A stretch of 64,000 bases of DNA, taken from positions 10,096,375-10,160,374 of the forward strand of contig CM020619.1 in the NCBI GenBank assembly GCA_009829735.1. The letters run 5' to 3'. Within the stretch, counting starts at the first letter, position 1. Every line of letters begins with the position of its first letter. Below the pieces are notes generated by a model. The model was given only the letters and a program-made list of their open reading frames with translations, had not been told where the DNA came from and ran no database searches. The translations under genes were made by a program, and so were the position numbers. Positions 19,915 through 30,692 of this stretch are shown here, in pieces. Origin of the DNA: Pyropia yezoensis (lineage: Eukaryota > Rhodophyta > Bangiophyceae > Bangiales > Bangiaceae).

Positions 19915-22900
19915 TCACGTTGAGGGAGGGCTGTTAGGGTCTATCTCGTTCCGGGCACAGTACGCCCGGACCTTCTCAGCAGGAAGGTCCTCCACATACT
20001 CCCACGTATCATCCTTGGCTTTGTAGCCAAACCAACGCACCCTCAACATGAGGCGGTCAGTATCCTCATCCCAGCCGTGGTCGATGAACTTGTCGAACAC
20101 GTACTCCTGCGGGCCCTGTTTGGCTGCAGGCAGCGAGGGCAGGCGCCACGTTTTCAAAGCACGCGCCCAAGCTGGGTCGCCTGCAGGCGGTGGTGCAACT
20201 TTGACCACGTCCTGTCCGTTCACTGTGCGGACCCCATCGTCACTTTCGATGGTGAAGCGCCGCCCATCAGTACGAAGGACCTGGTACGGCCCCTTCGTCT
20301 GGAACACCAACTTACCCCCAGTTGGGGTGTGTGAGTGGACCAATACCCAGTCACCCTGCTCGGGGACATGCTTGGCGTTGCGCACCTTTTTGTCAAAGGT
20401 ACGCTTGTAGCGCTTTTGTGCTTTGTCCATCTCAGCCCTGACTTTAGGGATGAGGTTTTCAAGCCTAGCAGCGAACTCCGCCTTACTCTCAGTAGGAGTA
20501 GGCGTACTGCCACCATCCTCCCCAGTTGGGAGCGGCCGCCGCACGGCAATAGACCGCACGCGACGGGGGGTCACAAAAGCGAGGGGTACTTCCCCGGTAG
20601 ATGAGTGAACCTGCGAATTGTAGGCAGTGGTCAGAATAGAAATGTATTGGTCCCACGTCTTCACGTGCTCACTCACATAATGGCGCAGCTGCCTAACAAT
20701 AGTTTTGTTGAAGCGCTCCACCTGCCCATTAGTTTGTGGGTGGTAGGGGGTGGCATAGTTTGCCTTAACCCCCAACATATCCAGCACTCCTTGAAACAGT
20801 ACAGACGCAAATTGCGGTCCATTGTCCGATAGTGTACTATCCGGAATGCCATACGCGGCAACCCAGTGATCTAGGAAGGCTGACACGACCGACATGGCCG
20901 TGATCTCTGCCAGTGGGATCGCTCGCGTAAGTTTCGTGAAGCGGTCACAGATGACCAGGAGGTACTGGTTGCCCTCCTCGGTCACTGGCAGTGGCCCAAG
21001 GATGTCCATCGCCAACGCGGCGAAGGGCTCCTTGGCCGGGAACAATAGCATAGCCGTAGTAGGCCGCCGTTCCATCAGACGGTTCTGTGCACAACTTGTG
21101 CAGGCAGCCACCCAACTGTAGATGTCCACCACCATGGACGGCCAGTAGTACCTGGTCCTCAGGGTCTGGTACAGTTTACTAGACCCCAGGTGTCCACCCG
21201 TGGGAGCGTTATGCTCCCTCTCAAGGATACTGTCCTTGAGGGATGCGGGGACGACAAGTTGTTCGGTCCCCTGGAATACCCCCCTCCTCATGAGGAGGCC
21301 ATCGTCTCCCAGGAAGAACCGCGTCTCCGCCACTGTATCCAGGGTATCCCTCTGCGACTTGCAGAAGGGATCCTCGGCCTGGGCCTTCACTACTTCGTCC
21401 AGGGACAGGGGCAAGTACTTCTTGTTCCCTGGCGCCTCGGGATTCAACGCCTGACCCGAGCGCGTGACTACCCCCACGATGGGGATGTCCTCATCGACTG
21501 GGGTGGTGTCCAGTCCCTCGGTAGGTACCCGAGAGAGGCCGTCGGCAAGGGCATGTTGCCTGCCAGGTCGGTACTCAATATCAAAGTTGAAGGGTGCAAG
21601 TCGCACCCTCCACCGGTTGAGACGAGTGTTCGTACAGTCCGTCTTGAAGATGAACTGCAACGCGCGGTGGTCACAGCGGATGAGGAACTTCTCACCCTCT
21701 AGGTAGTGACGAAGTGACGTCACCGCCCATACCACTGCGAGTCCTTCCAACTCGGTGACTCCGTAGTTCTTCTCGGCCGAGTTTAGCCCCTTGCTGAAGT
21801 ATCCCACCGGCAAGTACTCCTTGTCCGGCTGTTGCTGAAGCAACACACAACCAAGTTGGTCGTAGCTAGCGTCCACATCCAGGATGTAGTGGCCTCCCAA
21901 CCTGGGAATAGCCAGGATAGGGGGCTTCAGCAGAAGGTCCCGAAGAGTCTCAAAGGATTCCTGCTCCACCCGACTTGGGGGAGGCAGGTTCTTCGGTAGC
22001 GTTGAGCTCACTAACTCATTCAACGGCTTCGCCACTTTGGCGAAGCCCTTAGTGAAACGTCGGTACACGTTACACATCCCGAGGAAGCTCCTCATCTGGG
22101 TTTGGGTCCGGGGGTACTGAGCCTTGCGGATGGCCCTCAAGTTTTTCTCGTTGACACTGAGACGCCCCGGACGGACAACATGTCCCAAGTACTCCACCTC
22201 TTGAGTGAAGAGGTGGCACTTACTCGCCTTCAGTGACACTCCGGCGTCAGCAAGTAGCTTGAACACCTGGCCAAGATGGCCAATGTGTTCCTCCGGACTT
22301 CGGGAGAACACAATGATATCGTCTAGGTACACGAGACAGATCTGCCACCGTACTCCGGCCAGAATCATGTCCATAGCGCGCTGGAAAGTTGCCGGCGCGT
22401 TACACAGGCCAAACGGTAGACGCTTGCACTGGTAGGTACCACAGTGACAGGTAAAGGTAGTTTTATGCCTGTCCTCCGGGGCAATGGGAATTTGCCAGTA
22501 CCCCGCGTTACAGTCCAGGGTAGAGAACACGTTTGCCTCCCCCAGAGAGTCCAGACAGTCATCCATCCGAGGTAGGGGATAACTATCCTTCACCGTGCTC
22601 TCGTTGAGCTTACGGTAGTCGATACAGAACCGGGGGGTCCCATCAACTTTGGGGACGATCACCACCGGACTCGCCCACTCGGCGTTGCTGGCCTCGATCA
22701 CATCGAGGGCCTCCATGCGAGCAACTTGCTCCTTAACGAGGGCCCTTGAACGGGGTCCCCCCCTATACGGTTGTTGGCGTATAGGGGGCGCACCGGGTTT
22801 CAACTCGATCCGGTGTTGGGTAGCTCTCATGAGTCCCAATTGACCATCCCACAACTTGTGATATTGGTCCAAGAGGCGTTCAACTTGAACCCTCAACCTG

Positions 22901-23898
22901 GGTGGAACACCCTCCATGTTTACCTGGGGCCGAGGAGAGGCGGCCGACTTGGCTTGATGCTTCTCCTTTCCGGACTTCGGGTCGCTACTTGCGCCCGCGC
23001 TGAGGGTGACCGCTACTACCGGTCCCTCGTGTTGGTCGATATAGCCGAACTTGGCCCCCGACTTGAAGAACTTGGGCGACGAGCTCAGGTTCATCACCTG
23101 GATCCTCCACGGGACTCCGGCTTTGGAGTCCATCGTGCCAAGGGCAACATGCACTTGGTGCTTGCGAGCAAGACGGGGGTTAGGGTGCACCAACCCGTTC
23201 CCCGCATAATCAGTTACAACATCCACGTGCGCCACCGAGTTGGGGGGCAACATGACTTTACGGGCTAAACGCAGAGTAGCAGTAAACCCTTCCCTCACAG
23301 AACAAACAGGCTTCGACTGTGAAACTGTCACAGGAGCCACAGACTTTCCCTTACCAAGGATGGGGATAGTCTCCCCATTCATCAACTTGACCCAGTACTC
23401 AGGGCCACAAATCAAAGGCACTTGTGTTACGACATAAGGGGTACCCAGAAGCAGGGGTACCGATATATTCTCAACTAAACCATAGGTCACGTCGACCTCA
23501 TGGGTCCCCAACCGAGTTGGTAGGGTCACGGCACCAACGATGGGAAGTACCCCACCATTGATATCGATCAGATGGTCAGCTTTAGACTTCCAGCGTTGGA
23601 GCCTCATCCCCTTTGGTAATAGCGACTTGCGTATCAAGGAGGCTCCTGACCCGGTATCAAGTACGATACGGACACAACAGGCGCGGCCGGGGGCTAGTTG
23701 CACCCGTCCAGCCACCTGGAAGTTCTCACCCGTCAGCACCGCGATGACCCGACGTGGGTTTACGTTCTTGGGAAGTCCCACCCGAGGTGGGCGGACTCCC
23801 TTAGGTCGCCGCAGTATCCGACACGGTTGGTTCGTCCTCTTGGCCCACTTGGCCGAGGCTGCCGTTGTGAGCTTCGGACGACCAGCTCCAACGGTCAT
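19915..23898 (-). CDS. pol: Intact family B Pol, 1327 aa (PR-RT-RH-IN-chromodomain)
   Basis: Complete Ty3/gypsy polymerase polyprotein. Protease DTGSG is at 81-85. RT is about 400-630, with FCIDYRKLN and YLDD at 524-527. RNase H is about 670-790 (ILDVDAS, TELEGLAVVW, CDHRALQ, ALADGLSR). Integrase has an H896/H903...C933/C936 zinc finger and the triad D965, D1025 and E1061, with the 35-residue DDE spacing. The C-terminal integrase segment runs to about 1240 and a chromodomain covers about 1263-1312 (LRVRWFGYKAKDDTWEYVEDL). The ATG at 23898 overlaps the gag stop (ATGA), but the same frame is open upstream to a GGGAAAC slip site, so Gag-Pol fusion by -1 frameshift is the more likely route. It is probably autonomous. 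Confidence 0.95.
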   Translation of the reverse strand: MTVGAGRPKLTTAASAKWAKRTNQPCRILRRPKGVRPPRVGLPKNVNPRRVIAVLTGENFQVAGRVQLAPGRACCVRIVLDTGSGASLIRKSLLPKGMRLQRWKSKADHLIDINGGVLPIVGAVTLPTRLGTHEVDVTYGLVENISVPLLLGTPYVVTQVPLICGPEYWVKLMNGETIPILGKGKSVAPVTVSQSKPVCSVREGFTATLRLARKVMLPPNSVAHVDVVTDYAGNGLVHPNPRLARKHQVHVALGTMDSKAGVPWRIQVMNLSSSPKFFKSGAKFGYIDQHEGPVVAVTLSAGASSDPKSGKEKHQAKSAASPRPQVNMEGVPPRLRVQVERLLDQYHKLWDGQLGLMRATQHRIELKPGAPPIRQQPYRGGPRSRALVKEQVARMEALDVIEASNAEWASPVVIVPKVDGTPRFCIDYRKLNESTVKDSYPLPRMDDCLDSLGEANVFSTLDCNAGYWQIPIAPEDRHKTTFTCHCGTYQCKRLPFGLCNAPATFQRAMDMILAGVRWQICLVYLDDIIVFSRSPEEHIGHLGQVFKLLADAGVSLKASKCHLFTQEVEYLGHVVRPGRLSVNEKNLRAIRKAQYPRTQTQMRSFLGMCNVYRRFTKGFAKVAKPLNELVSSTLPKNLPPPSRVEQESFETLRDLLLKPPILAIPRLGGHYILDVDASYDQLGCVLLQQQPDKEYLPVGYFSKGLNSAEKNYGVTELEGLAVVWAVTSLRHYLEGEKFLIRCDHRALQFIFKTDCTNTRLNRWRVRLAPFNFDIEYRPGRQHALADGLSRVPTEGLDTTPVDEDIPIVGVVTRSGQALNPEAPGNKKYLPLSLDEVVKAQAEDPFCKSQRDTLDTVAETRFFLGDDGLLMRRGVFQGTEQLVVPASLKDSILEREHNAPTGGHLGSSKLYQTLRTRYYWPSMVVDIYSWVAACTSCAQNRLMERRPTTAMLLFPAKEPFAALAMDILGPLPVTEEGNQYLLVICDRFTKLTRAIPLAEITAMSVVSAFLDHWVAAYGIPDSTLSDNGPQFASVLFQGVLDMLGVKANYATPYHPQTNGQVERFNKTIVRQLRHYVSEHVKTWDQYISILTTAYNSQVHSSTGEVPLAFVTPRRVRSIAVRRPLPTGEDGGSTPTPTESKAEFAARLENLIPKVRAEMDKAQKRYKRTFDKKVRNAKHVPEQGDWVLVHSHTPTGGKLVFQTKGPYQVLRTDGRRFTIESDDGVRTVNGQDVVKVAPPPAGDPAWARALKTWRLPSLPAAKQGPQEYVFDKFIDHGWDEDTDRLMLRVRWFGYKAKDDTWEYVEDLPAEKVRAYCARNEIDPNSPPST

Positions 23899-25830
23899 TC
23901 GTTTCCCGCCGACTTGGCGTCCGAATCTGAGGGCGAAGGGGACGACGACGAGTCCGAGGACGACGTGTCCGCCCCCTCCGTCGAGGGTGTGGCGACCGCC
24001 ACCACTGGTCGAGACCCACCCTCGCGGCGTGAACGCACTTCGTTCGTAGCCGACTTCTTACTCGCATTCCTAACAAGCTGTTGGATGCGTTTACTCAACT
24101 TGGGGCAATCATATGCCCAGTGACCATCGGAGTTGCAGTTCCAACACCGATGATCAGTTCCCGGAGGGGTCTTCCCAACTGGGGAAGACGACGAGGTACC
24201 TTGGGAAGTTCCCACGGCAGCTACCACCCTCTCCTTGCGGATTCGGCGTGCCTCTCGCAACTCTCTGGCCTGGCGCGCCTCTTCCCGTTCCTTGGCCAAC
24301 TCGGCCTGACGCTCCTGGCGTTGTTCCTCCCGCAACTTGCGGTAGGCCTCGCCTCTGCGGTAGGCGAACCTAGCCAACTCGGCCAGGGTCGCCCGGGCAG
24401 TGTTATGCTCCCGGGTCTCCATCCGGACTGACCAGTGGAGTCCTTCCACAAACCGACTCTTCACCACAGCTTGTGGATGAAGAAACCCACAAAGATTGTT
24501 GAGCTTACGGACTCGCTCCGCAAAGGACAACTCGTCCTCCGCCTCTTCCTGATGGGCTTGCGTAAACTCCTCGACTTGAGAAGCCAACGCCGCTTCATCA
24601 ACCATGGCCCTCAACAACCAGTTGACGAGCTCCAAATAGGACGTCACCTCCCCAGCGCCTCCACTTGAGGAGCTGGGCATGACGGACATAAGTTCTGTCC
24701 GCAGGTCTCCCTTCGTAAACTCCTGTAGCATGTAAAAAGCCATGCCTTCACTTATGGCATTGTCGTCACAGGCTTTTGTGAAACGACGTAGGAACTCAAA
24801 GAGACGGAGGGGGGAGTTCCATCCCACTCCGCTTTGTGCCCAAAAGATGCAGTGCATTCTTCTTGGCACGGCCCATGGCTCGGGCCTGGTCAGGACCATA
24901 CGCCACCGACTTGTTGTGGAGGGCGTAGGTCTCACATCAAAGATCCTCTGGTAGACCGGGTTGGCTACCTGGATCTTGGGCGGCACCTCACGTTGAGGGA
25001 ACAGCCGCTGTGGCACTGGGGTAAGTTCACCCACAGTGCCTGTAGTCCGGCGCGGCGCGCTTGGTGTAGCCGCCGGTGTTGTCGGGGGGAACTCCCCATG
25101 AAGGGCGTACGCCCCACCGAGTATGGTGTGGCTCCTCGTTGGGAGTCACAGGGGTCGCCCCCTGTTCAGGGCGACCCGAGATAGGTGTCAGGGGGGGCAC
25201 CCCCTGCGCCTGCGGGCTCGAAGGCCCCAATCCGGTCTGGACATTAAGGCCATCTGGCAAACTCGCCACAATCTGATTCAGAATAGTATTCGTCATCGTG
25301 ACCACCAGGTCGGCAAAGTCTGCCGCAACACAGTGGTCGCCTCCCGACGGACAGTTCCGCGAGGAGTGGATTGACGACTCCAGTTGAGTCTCGGTCCACC
25401 TCCGGGAGTCCACCTGAGGAATAACCACGTTCCTCAGGGGTCTCAACCGGGGGCATGGGCGCGAGCTCATCGCCGACCAACGGAGGTCCGCCGTCCTCCG
25501 AAAGCCTAGTTGGCGATGGCTCCATGCCAAAGTTGGCTCCAACCCGAGTGGAACTCGCGGGACAGTCCTCACCCCTTGGGACGTTCCCGTTGAGTATACC
25601 ACGCGGTGGCCAGACTTCGGCCCACCCACGTCAGAAGTGTCACCCGAGTGAAACTCCCGACTGAGTCGGGGTGGCCTGTTGCCCGCCCGCACTTCCAGTC
25701 CTGCTGGCTGAGGACCTCTAGTCCCTCTGCGACCCCAGGAAACCCACCTGTGTCTCACCAGTATTCAAAGCACTGAAGTACGTGCGTCACCCGTGTACTC
25801 CCCGGACGACGGGGGGTCCGAGCTAGCCAT
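23895..25830 (-). pseudogene. gag: Gag of B, first copy of the duplicated segment, frame broken by several 1-nt indels
   Basis: Same gene as 30689-32635. The 3' half (23895-25034) is open: capsid-like region, CCHC knuckle CWNCNSDGHWAYDC and the acidic tail ending KSAGNE. Upstream, between about 24840 and 25770, it differs from the other copy by a series of single-base gains and losses, mostly in homopolymers, which destroy the frame. All lie within about 1.5 kb of the contig end at 26353. I therefore think they are sequencing errors and not biological decay. If it is a real second copy, it is a pseudogene. Confidence 0.75.
23901..23907 (-). promoter_or_regulatory. -1 ribosomal frameshift heptamer GGGAAAC (gag/pol junction, B)
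   Basis: Minus strand G GGA AAC in gag phase, then GAA and TGA (gag stop 23897-23895). Slipping back one base enters the pol frame, which has no stop from this point. The same site recurs at 30695-30701, 49650-49656 and 59761-59767. GGGAAAC is an established slippery sequence; PEG10 uses it. Confidence 0.8.
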
Positions 25831-25929
25831 GTTGGCTAACGATCCGTATGACACGGTCCAAGTCCACCGTTCCTCTGAGACAGAGGGCCCCCTACACCCG
25901 GGTGCACCCGGAGGTAAAGTTTACCTCTG

Positions 25930-25947
25930 TCCCCTGCTGCTCCACCA
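25930..25947 (-). promoter_or_regulatory. Primer binding site (B, first copy)
   Basis: Complement of TGGTGGAGCAGCAGGGGA, two bases inside the LTR end at 25950. The leader palindromes lie at about 25871-25928. Confidence 0.8.
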
Positions 25948-25949
25948 AA

Positions 25950-26353
25950 TGTGGCAAAAACCACTCGCACACACAGTACCCAAGTTGGGGCGGTGTGCGA
26001 GGGCTGCCTCCCGTGTCGGGGGAACCGGAAGAAGTGCAAGTCGCACACACTCTATCCCTGTTGTGGGGCAATCCCCCCACGGACAAACAAGAAGATGGTG
26101 TGTGGTCCAACAGTTTCTTGGTCGGGACGGGGACGCAGGGCCAAGCCCCGCTGTCCCTCCCCTTATCCCCCCAGGGTCCACTCAGAATCTCGCCACTCAG
26201 AATCTCCCACCCCAGCACCTGCCCACCGGGCCACACGAAAATTCAAGACGATAAATGCAGAAAACCCTCAAATCCAAGTTGGATTTACTACTAAGCTAAC
26301 TATCCCGAACTTAGGGAATATGGACCCAAATGCAGGGGAGGAACGGATCAGGC
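25950..26353 (-). repeat. Partial B LTR running into the assembly gap
   Basis: It matches 17051 onward for 404 bp, with one homopolymer difference, up to the first N. It is closer to the 3' LTR at 17051 than to the 5' LTR at 32755. This should be explained before the overlap interpretation is accepted. Confidence 0.9.
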
Positions 26354-26853
26354 NNNNNNNNNNNNNNNNNNNNNNNNNNNNNNNNNNNNNNNNNNNNNNN
26401 NNNNNNNNNNNNNNNNNNNNNNNNNNNNNNNNNNNNNNNNNNNNNNNNNNNNNNNNNNNNNNNNNNNNNNNNNNNNNNNNNNNNNNNNNNNNNNNNNNNN
26501 NNNNNNNNNNNNNNNNNNNNNNNNNNNNNNNNNNNNNNNNNNNNNNNNNNNNNNNNNNNNNNNNNNNNNNNNNNNNNNNNNNNNNNNNNNNNNNNNNNNN
26601 NNNNNNNNNNNNNNNNNNNNNNNNNNNNNNNNNNNNNNNNNNNNNNNNNNNNNNNNNNNNNNNNNNNNNNNNNNNNNNNNNNNNNNNNNNNNNNNNNNNN
26701 NNNNNNNNNNNNNNNNNNNNNNNNNNNNNNNNNNNNNNNNNNNNNNNNNNNNNNNNNNNNNNNNNNNNNNNNNNNNNNNNNNNNNNNNNNNNNNNNNNNN
26801 NNNNNNNNNNNNNNNNNNNNNNNNNNNNNNNNNNNNNNNNNNNNNNNNNNNNN
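26354..26853. other. Assembly gap, 500 N
   Basis: Exactly 500 Ns, a default-looking gap size. Sequence left of it (20060-26353) and right of it (26854-about 33159) is the same segment in the same orientation. Confidence 0.99.
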
Positions 26854-29800
26854 GTATCCTCATCCCAGCCGTGGTCGATGAACTTGTCGAACACGTACTC
26901 CTGCGGGCCCTGTTTGGCTGCAGGCAGCGAGGGCAGGCGCCACGTTTTCAAAGCACGCGCCCAAGCTGGGTCGCCTGCAGGCGGTGGTGCAACTTTGACC
27001 ACGTCCTGTCCGTTCACTGTGCGGACCCCATCGTCACTTTCGATGGTGAAGCGCCGCCCATCAGTACGAAGGACCTGGTACGGCCCCTTCGTCTGGAACA
27101 CCAACTTACCCCCCAGTTGGGGTGTGTGAGTGGACCAATACCCAGTCACCCTGCTCGGGGACATGCTTGGCGTTGCGCACCTTTTTGTCAAAGGTACGCT
27201 TGTAGCGCTTTTGTGCTTTGTCCATCTCAGCCCTGACTTTAGGGATGAGGTTTTCAAGCCTAGCAGCGAACTCCGCCTTACTCTCAGTAGGAGTAGGCGT
27301 ACTGCCACCATCCTCCCCAGTTGGGAGCGGCCGCCGCACGGCAATAGACCGCACGCGACGGGGGGTCACAAAAGCGAGGGGTACTTCCCCGGTAGATGAG
27401 TGAACCTGCGAATTGTAGGCAGTGGTCAGAATAGAAATGTATTGGTCCCACGTCTTCACGTGCTCACTCACATAATGGCGCAGCTGCCTAACAATAGTTT
27501 TGTTGAAGCGCTCCACCTGCCCATTAGTTTGTGGGTGGTAGGGGGTGGCATAGTTTGCCTTAACCCCCAACATATCCAGCACTCCTTGAAACAGTACAGA
27601 CGCAAATTGCGGTCCATTGTCCGATAGTGTACTATCCGGAATGCCATACGCGGCAACCCAGTGATCTAGGAAGGCTGACACGACCGACATGGCCGTGATC
27701 TCTGCCAGTGGGATCGCTCGCGTAAGTTTCGTGAAGCGGTCACAGATGACCAGGAGGTACTGGTTGCCCTCCTCGGTCACTGGCAGTGGCCCAAGGATGT
27801 CCATCGCCAACGCGGCGAAGGGCTCCTTGGCCGGGAACAATAGCATAGCCGTAGTAGGCCGCCGTTCCATCAGACGGTTCTGTGCACAACTTGTGCAGGC
27901 AGCCACCCAACTGTAGATGTCCACCACCATGGACGGCCAGTAGTACCTGGTCCTCAGGGTCTGGTACAGTTTACTAGACCCCAGGTGTCCACCCGTGGGA
28001 GCGTTATGCTCCCTCTCAAGGATACTGTCCTTGAGGGATGCGGGGACGACAAGTTGTTCGGTCCCCTGGAATACCCCCCTCCTCATGAGGAGGCCATCGT
28101 CTCCCAGGAAGAACCGCGTCTCCGCCACTGTATCCAGGGTATCCCTCTGCGACTTGCAGAAGGGATCCTCGGCCTGGGCCTTCACTACTTCGTCCAGGGA
28201 CAGGGGCAAGTACTTCTTGTTCCCTGGCGCCTCGGGATTCAACGCCTGACCCGAGCGCGTGACTACCCCCACGATGGGATGTCCTCATCGACTGGGGTGG
28301 TGTCCAGTCCCTCGGTAGGTACCCGAGAGAGGCCGTCGGCAAGGGCATGTTGCCTGCCAGGTCGGTACTCAATATCAAAGTTGAAGGGTGCAAGTCGCAC
28401 CCTCCACCGGTTGAGACGAGTGTTCGTACAGTCCGTCTTGAAGATGAACTGCAACGCGCGGTGGTCACAGCGGATGAGGAACTTCTCACCCTCTAGGTAG
28501 TGACGAAGTGACGTCACCGCCCATACCACTGCGAGTCCTTCCAACTCGGTGACTCCGTAGTTCTTCTCGGCCGAGTTTAGCCCCTTGCTGAAGTATCCCA
28601 CCGGCAAGTACTCCTTGTCCGGCTGTTGCTGAAGCAACACACAACCAAGTTGGTCGTAGCTAGCGTCCACATCCAGGATGTAGTGGCCTCCCAACCTGGG
28701 AATAGCCAGGATAGGGGGCTTCAGCAGAAGGTCCCGAAGAGTCTCAAAGGATTCCTGCTCCACCCGACTTGGGGGAGGCAGGTTCTTCGGTAGCGTTGAG
28801 CTCACTAACTCATTCAACGGCTTCGCCACTTTGGCGAAGCCCTTAGTGAAACGTCGGTACACGTTACACATCCCGAGGAAGCTCCTCATCTGGGTTTGGG
28901 TCCGGGGGTACTGAGCCTTGCGGATGGCCCTCAAGTTTTTCTCGTTGACACTGAGACGCCCCGGACGGACAACATGTCCCAAGTACTCCACCTCTTGAGT
29001 GAAGAGGTGGCACTTACTCGCCTTCAGTGACACTCCGGCGTCAGCAAGTAGCTTGAACACCTGGCCAAGATGGCCAATGTGTTCCTCCGGACTTCGGGAG
29101 AACACAATGATATCGTCTAGGTACACGAGACAGATCTGCCACCGTACTCCGGCCAGAATCATGTCCATAGCGCGCTGGAAAGTTGCCGGCGCGTTACACA
29201 GGCCAAACGGTAGACGCTTGCACTGGTAGGTACCACAGTGACAGGTAAAGGTAGTTTTATGCCTGTCCTCCGGGGCAATGGGAATTTGCCAGTACCCCGC
29301 GTTACAGTCCAGGGTAGAGAACACGTTTGCCTCCCCCAGAGAGTCCAGACAGTCATCCATCCGAGGTAGGGGATAACTATCCTTCACCGTGCTCTCGTTG
29401 AGCTTACGGTAGTCGATACAGAACCGGGGGGTCCCATCAACTTTGGGGACGATCACCACCGGACTCGCCCACTCGGCGTTGCTGGCCTCGATCACATCGA
29501 GGGCCTCCATGCGAGCAACTTGCTCCTTAACGAGGGCCCTTGAACGGGGTCCCCCCCTATACGGTTGTTGGCGTATAGGGGGCGCACCGGGTTTCAACTC
29601 GATCCGGTGTTGGGTAGCTCTCATGAGTCCCAATTGACCATCCCACAACTTGTGATATTGGTCCAAGAGGCGTTCAACTTGAACCCTCAACCTGGGTGGA
29701 ACACCCTCCATGTTTACCTGGGGCCGAGGAGAGGCGGCCGACTTGGCTTGATGCTTCTCCTTTCCGGACTTCGGGTCGCTACTTGCGCCCGCGCTGAGGG

Positions 29801-30692
29801 TGACCGCTACTACCGGTCCCTCGTGTTGGTCGATATAGCCGAACTTGGCCCCCGACTTGAAGAACTTGGGCGACGAGCTCAGGTTCATCACCTGGATCCT
29901 CCACGGGACTCCGGCTTTGGAGTCCATCGTGCCAAGGGCAACATGCACTTGGTGCTTGCGAGCAAGACGGGGGTTAGGGTGCACCAACCCGTTCCCCGCA
30001 TAATCAGTTACAACATCCACGTGCGCCACCGAGTTGGGGGGCAACATGACTTTACGGGCTAAACGCAGAGTAGCAGTAAACCCTTCCCTCACAGAACAAA
30101 CAGGCTTCGACTGTGAAACTGTCACAGGAGCCACAGACTTTCCCTTACCAAGGATGGGGATAGTCTCCCCATTCATCAACTTGACCCAGTACTCAGGGCC
30201 ACAAATCAAAGGCACTTGTGTTACGACATAAGGGGTACCCAGAAGCAGGGGTACCGATATATTCTCAACTAAACCATAGGTCACGTCGACCTCATGGGTC
30301 CCCAACCGAGTTGGTAGGGTCACGGCACCAACGATGGGAAGTACCCCACCATTGATATCGATCAGATGGTCAGCTTTAGACTTCCAGCGTTGGAGCCTCA
30401 TCCCCTTTGGTAATAGCGACTTGCGTATCAAGGAGGCTCCTGACCCGGTATCAAGTACGATACGGACACAACAGGCGCGGCCGGGGGCTAGTTGCACCCG
30501 TCCAGCCACCTGGAAGTTCTCACCCGTCAGCACCGCGATGACCCGACGTGGGTTTACGTTCTTGGGAAGTCCCACCCGAGGTGGGCGGACTCCCTTAGGT
30601 CGCCGCAGTATCCGACACGGTTGGTTCGTCCTCTTGGCCCACTTGGCCGAGGCTGCCGTTGTGAGCTTCGGACGACCAGCTCCAACGGTCAT
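26854..30692 (-). pseudogene. pol: Pol of B, second (3'-cut) copy of the duplicated segment
   Basis: Near-identical to 20060-23898. It lacks the last 48 or so codons because the contig starts at 26854. Two homopolymer indels break the frame: an extra C near 27112, just before the residues TGGKLVF, and a missing G near 28277, after VDEDIP. From 28263 to 30692 it is open (809 codons: protease, RT, RNase H). Both indels lie close to the contig start, and the other copy is clean at both places. I regard it as the same gene as 19915-23898 seen twice. Confidence 0.85.

Noticed and set aside
22771-23268. Plus-strand 165-codon frame and similar frames opposite B pol and gag (also 19981-24431, 29565-30062, 58631-59077)
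   Set aside because: These are mirror frames of the strongly coding minus strand. They recur only because the element recurs, and they have no start context or conserved features of their own. The antisense gene I accept lies outside pol.
25951-27344. Long frames spanning the N block
   Set aside because: They are open only because Ns cannot encode stops, and they join two unrelated segments.
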